NCBI RefSeq assembly: GCF_000807775.2
Contig: NZ_CP047385.1
Location: 2,480,001 to 2,544,000, forward strand
Reading direction: 5' to 3'
DNA from: Pandoraea fibrosis
GTDB taxonomy: Bacteria; Pseudomonadota; Gammaproteobacteria; Burkholderiales; Burkholderiaceae
DNA length: 64,000 nt
Shown here in pieces: positions 61,434-64,000 of the stretch. The position numbers and the translations under genes are program-made. Position 1 is the stretch's first letter; each line of letters starts with the position of its first letter. A model generated the notes under the pieces. It had not been told where the DNA came from. It was given only the letters and a program-made list of their open reading frames with translations, and did not search any database.

Positions 61434-61446
61434 GGTGGCGAGTATA
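61413..61446. promoter_or_regulatory. Back-to-back gloB and methyltransferase promoters
   Basis: The plus strand has TATAAT (61413-61418) inside the methyltransferase coding region, about 30 nt before the gloB ATG. The minus strand has TATACT (61441-61446) just 7 bp before ATG 61433. Each -10 box lies in or next to the other gene's 5' end. Confidence 0.5.
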
Positions 61447-61447
61447 T

Positions 61448-62275
61448 ATGGATGCGCACGCAGATGCGGCGAGTGAGCCGTCGGCCGGTACACTGACCGT
61501 CTTCCCCGTTCCCGCGTTCCAGGACAATTATCTCTGGGTCGTCGATAACGGCAAAGATGCCGTGGTCGTCGACCCGGGCGACGCCGCGCCGGTGCTCGCT
61601 TATCTGAAATCGCGCGGCCTCACGCTGCGCGCCATTCTCATCACACACAAGCACGCTGATCACATCGGCGGTGTCGACACGCTGCTCGAGCATTTCGACG
61701 TTCCGGTGCACGGCCCGGCTCACGAAGCCATCGCTTGTGTCGATCATCCGCACGAGGGGGGCGAGACGGTTCATATCGCGTCTCCGGCCATGACGCTCAA
61801 GGTGATCGATGTGCCCGGTCACACGTCGGGACATATCGCGTACTTCCTCGGCGCCGGGGTGGCAGGCGCGCCCCATCTGTTCTGCGGCGACACGCTGTTC
61901 TCGTGCGGTTGCGGCCGGCTGTTCGAAGGTACCCCCGCGCAGATGCTCGCGTCGCTCGATGCGCTTGCGGCACTCCCGCCCGAGACACTCGTGCATTGCG
62001 CGCACGAATACACGCTCTCGAATATTCGCTTTGCGCTGGCCGTCGACCCGGATAACGCGGCCCTCGCGGCGTGGCATCGGGAGGCTACGGCGCTTCGTGC
62101 TGCCGGACGCCCGACGTTACCCACCACGCTCGCTCAGGAGCGTTTGACGAACCCTTTCCTGCGCAGCGACGCCCCGGCGGTCGTCGCGGCCGCCGAAGCC
62201 CATGCCGGCCGCGCAACGCTCTCCCGCGAGGCGGTATTCGCGACGGTGCGCGGCTGGAAAGATTCCTTCCGCTGA
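61448..62275 (+). CDS. gloB: Hydroxyacylglutathione hydrolase (glyoxalase II)
   Basis: Hydrolyses S-lactoylglutathione to lactate and glutathione in methylglyoxal detoxification, with a binuclear metal site. The metallo-beta-lactamase motif THKHADHIGG is intact, plus the second and third metal ligands (PGHTSGHIAYFL, FCGDTLFSCGCGR) and the glutathione-binding HCAHEYTLSNIRFALAVD. The 275-residue length is normal; the first 16 residues are a variable extension. The 5' side overlaps the neighbouring methyltransferase promoter. Confidence 0.96.
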   Translation: MDAHADAASEPSAGTLTVFPVPAFQDNYLWVVDNGKDAVVVDPGDAAPVLAYLKSRGLTLRAILITHKHADHIGGVDTLLEHFDVPVHGPAHEAIACVDHPHEGGETVHIASPAMTLKVIDVPGHTSGHIAYFLGAGVAGAPHLFCGDTLFSCGCGRLFEGTPAQMLASLDALAALPPETLVHCAHEYTLSNIRFALAVDPDNAALAAWHREATALRAAGRPTLPTTLAQERLTNPFLRSDAPAVVAAAEAHAGRATLSREAVFATVRGWKDSFR

Positions 62276-62283
62276 TCGTGAAT

Positions 62284-62309
62284 GCGTCATGCTGTCAATA
62301 GCATGACGC
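62284..62309 (+). terminator. Hairpin after gloB
   Basis: A perfect 10-bp stem GCGTCATGCT-GTCAAT-AGCATGACGC, only 9 bp past the gloB stop. The T-run is absent. Confidence 0.55.
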
Positions 62310-62465
62310 GTCATGATCTCTGGCATAAGGCGGACGTTGACAGCTTCATATACGTCTGCTCAGCCTCGCAAAATCACCCCGGATATGAAGTTTCGGTGTC
62401 GTCTCGATGGCATCGTATACGCCACTTTCGTGTGTCTCATCGGCCACAAGGGCATCGGCGGAATT

Positions 62466-62558
62466 TAGGGATAACCCCTATTTTTGGGGCGTTTGGGCGT
62501 AAATTTTGCAAAAAAAATAGGCAGAAAGGTTGACGCATCTGAAGGGTTTCCTTACCAT
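62466..62558 (+). promoter_or_regulatory. mltD promoter region
   Basis: TTGACG (62530-62535), 17-bp spacer, TACCAT (62553-62558). Upstream at 62466-62480 lies TAGGGATAACCCCTA, resembling the motif before the DUF3563 and MFS genes, followed by TTTTTGGGGCG. Nothing else is seen between 62310 and 62465. Confidence 0.5.
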
Positions 62559-62602
62559 CCTTGCCAATTTCATGAAGATGTCACCCAATTCGAGCCCGAT
62601 CA

Positions 62603-64000
62603 ATGCGACTTATCGTTAGCTTGCTACTGACGCTGCTTCTAGCGGCTTGCGCCAGCACAGCGCCGACCACAGGTGCGTCGAATTCCACCCCCGAAGCGCA
62701 GAGCAAGTCGCCTCTCGCGTCGAACGCCAAAGGCAAGCAACGCGTCTCCAGCGATCAGACCATCGATCTGGACAACGACTCGCTGGGCGACTTGGCGTAC
62801 GGCAGCGACGACGCCGATCTCTGGTCACGCATTCGTCACGGTTTCGCCATCCCCGATCTGGATACCGACCTCGCACAGGACCGCACGCAGTGGTATGCAC
62901 AGCGTCCTGAATACGTCGAGCGCATGATCCAGCGGTCGAACAAGTATCTGTTCCACATCGTTGAAGAACTCGATCGTCGTCATATGCCGACGGAACTGGC
63001 GTTGTTGCCGTTCGTGGAAAGCGCGTACAACCCTCAGGCACTGTCGACGGCCAAGGCCGCCGGTATGTGGCAGTTCATTCCCAGCACGGGCAAGACGTAC
63101 AACCTGAAGCAGAACATGTGGCAGGACGAGCGCCGCGATGTGCTCGCCTCGACGACCGCCGCGCTCGATTACCTCTCGAAGCTTTATGCGATGTTCGGCG
63201 ACTGGCATCTGGCGCTTGCGGCCTATAACTGGGGCGAGGGCAACGTGCAGCGCGCGATCGACCGCAACCAGGCGCAAGGTCTGCCGACCGATTACCTGAG
63301 CCTGCGTATGCCGACCGAGACACGTTATTACGTGCCGAAGCTGCAGGCGATCAAGAACATCATTGCGCATCCCGACCTCTATAGCGTGAAGCTGCCGGAG
63401 ATTCCGAATCACCCGTATTTCGTCAGCGTGACCACCAAGCGCGACATCGACGTGGCCCTGGCGGCGAAGCTGGCCGATTTGCCGCTCGACGAATTCCGCG
63501 CGCTGAACCCGTCGTTCCGCAAGCCGGTGATTCTCGGCGCTGCGCAGCCGCAAATTCTGTTGCCGTTCGACAGCGCGGAGGTGTTCCAGCGTCGTCTGAA
63601 GGGCTACGACAAGCCGCTCTCGAGCTGGACTACGTACACGTCGTCCTCGCGTGAGCGTCCGGAAGATGTGGCGAACAAGCTCGGCGTCGACGCTGCCGTC
63701 ATCCGCTCGGTCAACAACATTGCACCGCGCATGCGTCTGAAGGCAGGCTCGACCCTGCTCGTGCCGCGCTCGGACGACATCGATCAGGACATCAGCGCGT
63801 CGGTGGCCAGCAATGCGGTGCTCGCCCTGGAACCGGATCTTCCCGATACCCGCAAGGTCATGGTGCGTGCGCGCAAGCACGACACGCTCGCGAGCGTGGC
63901 CTCGCGTAGCGGTGTGAGTGTGGCGCAGATCAAGAGCTGGAATCGTCTGCGTCGCGATACGCTCACGTCTGGCCAACTGCTGGTACTGCATGTCCCGGTC
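62603..64000 (+). CDS. mltD: Membrane-bound lytic murein transglycosylase D, partial (3' end outside window)
   Basis: Cleaves the glycan strands of peptidoglycan with formation of 1,6-anhydro ends, in the outer membrane facing the periplasm. It has a lipoprotein signal (MRLIVSLLLTLLLAAC, Cys16), then the lytic transglycosylase domain with catalytic Glu in LALLPFVESAYNPQALSTAK, AAGMWQFIPSTGKTYNLK and ALAAYNWGEGNVQRAI. At least two LysM modules follow (ERPEDVANKLGVDAAVIRSV, KHDTLASVASRSGVSVAQIK). The reading frame is open to the right edge, 466 codons so far. Confidence 0.96.
   Translation, partial: MRLIVSLLLTLLLAACASTAPTTGASNSTPEAQSKSPLASNAKGKQRVSSDQTIDLDNDSLGDLAYGSDDADLWSRIRHGFAIPDLDTDLAQDRTQWYAQRPEYVERMIQRSNKYLFHIVEELDRRHMPTELALLPFVESAYNPQALSTAKAAGMWQFIPSTGKTYNLKQNMWQDERRDVLASTTAALDYLSKLYAMFGDWHLALAAYNWGEGNVQRAIDRNQAQGLPTDYLSLRMPTETRYYVPKLQAIKNIIAHPDLYSVKLPEIPNHPYFVSVTTKRDIDVALAAKLADLPLDEFRALNPSFRKPVILGAAQPQILLPFDSAEVFQRRLKGYDKPLSSWTTYTSSSRERPEDVANKLGVDAAVIRSVNNIAPRMRLKAGSTLLVPRSDDIDQDISASVASNAVLALEPDLPDTRKVMVRARKHDTLASVASRSGVSVAQIKSWNRLRRDTLTSGQLLVLHVPV

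Overview
The window looks like ordinary chromosome of a GC-rich betaproteobacterium of the order Burkholderiales. Pandoraea is my best guess at genus, inferred from the mix of families rather than from any search. The signs are a porin of the Porin_4 type, an imuA-imuB-dnaE2 SOS cassette, a large NAD-dependent glutamate dehydrogenase, a monomeric NADP isocitrate dehydrogenase, a DUF3563 micro-protein and an FMN-riboswitch-led ribB. I see no prophage, insertion sequence, CRISPR array or rRNA operon. There is one tRNA gene (Val, CAC).

Layout. 1-6.3 kb: the 5' part of ribB behind an FMN riboswitch. Next comes a copper module: divergent copZ and copA, each with a 19-bp-spacer CueR-type promoter, then an EEP-fold phosphohydrolase and cueR. 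A DUF3563 micro-gene follows. 6.3-13.7 kb: a Fur-box-controlled TonB siderophore receptor, a small secreted protein, a three-lipoprotein operon (CsgG-like, DUF4810, DUF799), an NTF2-fold protein and mntH. 13.7-20.3 kb: the LexA-controlled imuA-imuB-dnaE2 mutagenesis cassette and a higBA toxin-antitoxin pair with a perfect inverted-repeat operator. 20.3-25.7 kb: a xanthine-type NCS2 permease, an HDOD-GAF protein and a GGDEF-EAL protein. 26.1-30.6 kb: a probable D-amino-acid module (racemase, GltI-type binding protein, DadA-type dehydrogenase) with a divergent LysR regulator.

30.5-42.2 kb: an unknown lipoprotein, dbpA, the 1681-residue glutamate dehydrogenase, a sulfonate-type group (Tat-exported binding protein, OsmC protein, FMN monooxygenase) and an MFS exporter. 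42.2-49.9 kb: a MocR regulator facing a GNAT acetyltransferase, an AzgA purine permease, a porin, then about 600 bp of nested inverted hairpin repeats (the most striking unexplained structure here), and a di-iron-like hydrolase facing a TetR regulator. 50-58.5 kb: a Na/Pi cotransporter-like protein, a second YhhS-like MFS protein, a PhzF-family protein, an anion:cation symporter and isocitrate dehydrogenase. 58.6-64 kb: tRNA-Val, dnaQ, rnhA, a methyltransferase, gloB and the 5' part of mltD.

Regulation is unusually legible. The FMN riboswitch, two CueR operators, a Fur box, a LexA box, a HigA-type operator and several strong terminators can be read directly. Least explained are the nested hairpin repeat at 47.6-48.2 kb, a shared GGG-N4-CCC(C)TA promoter motif, and several structured leaders without genes.
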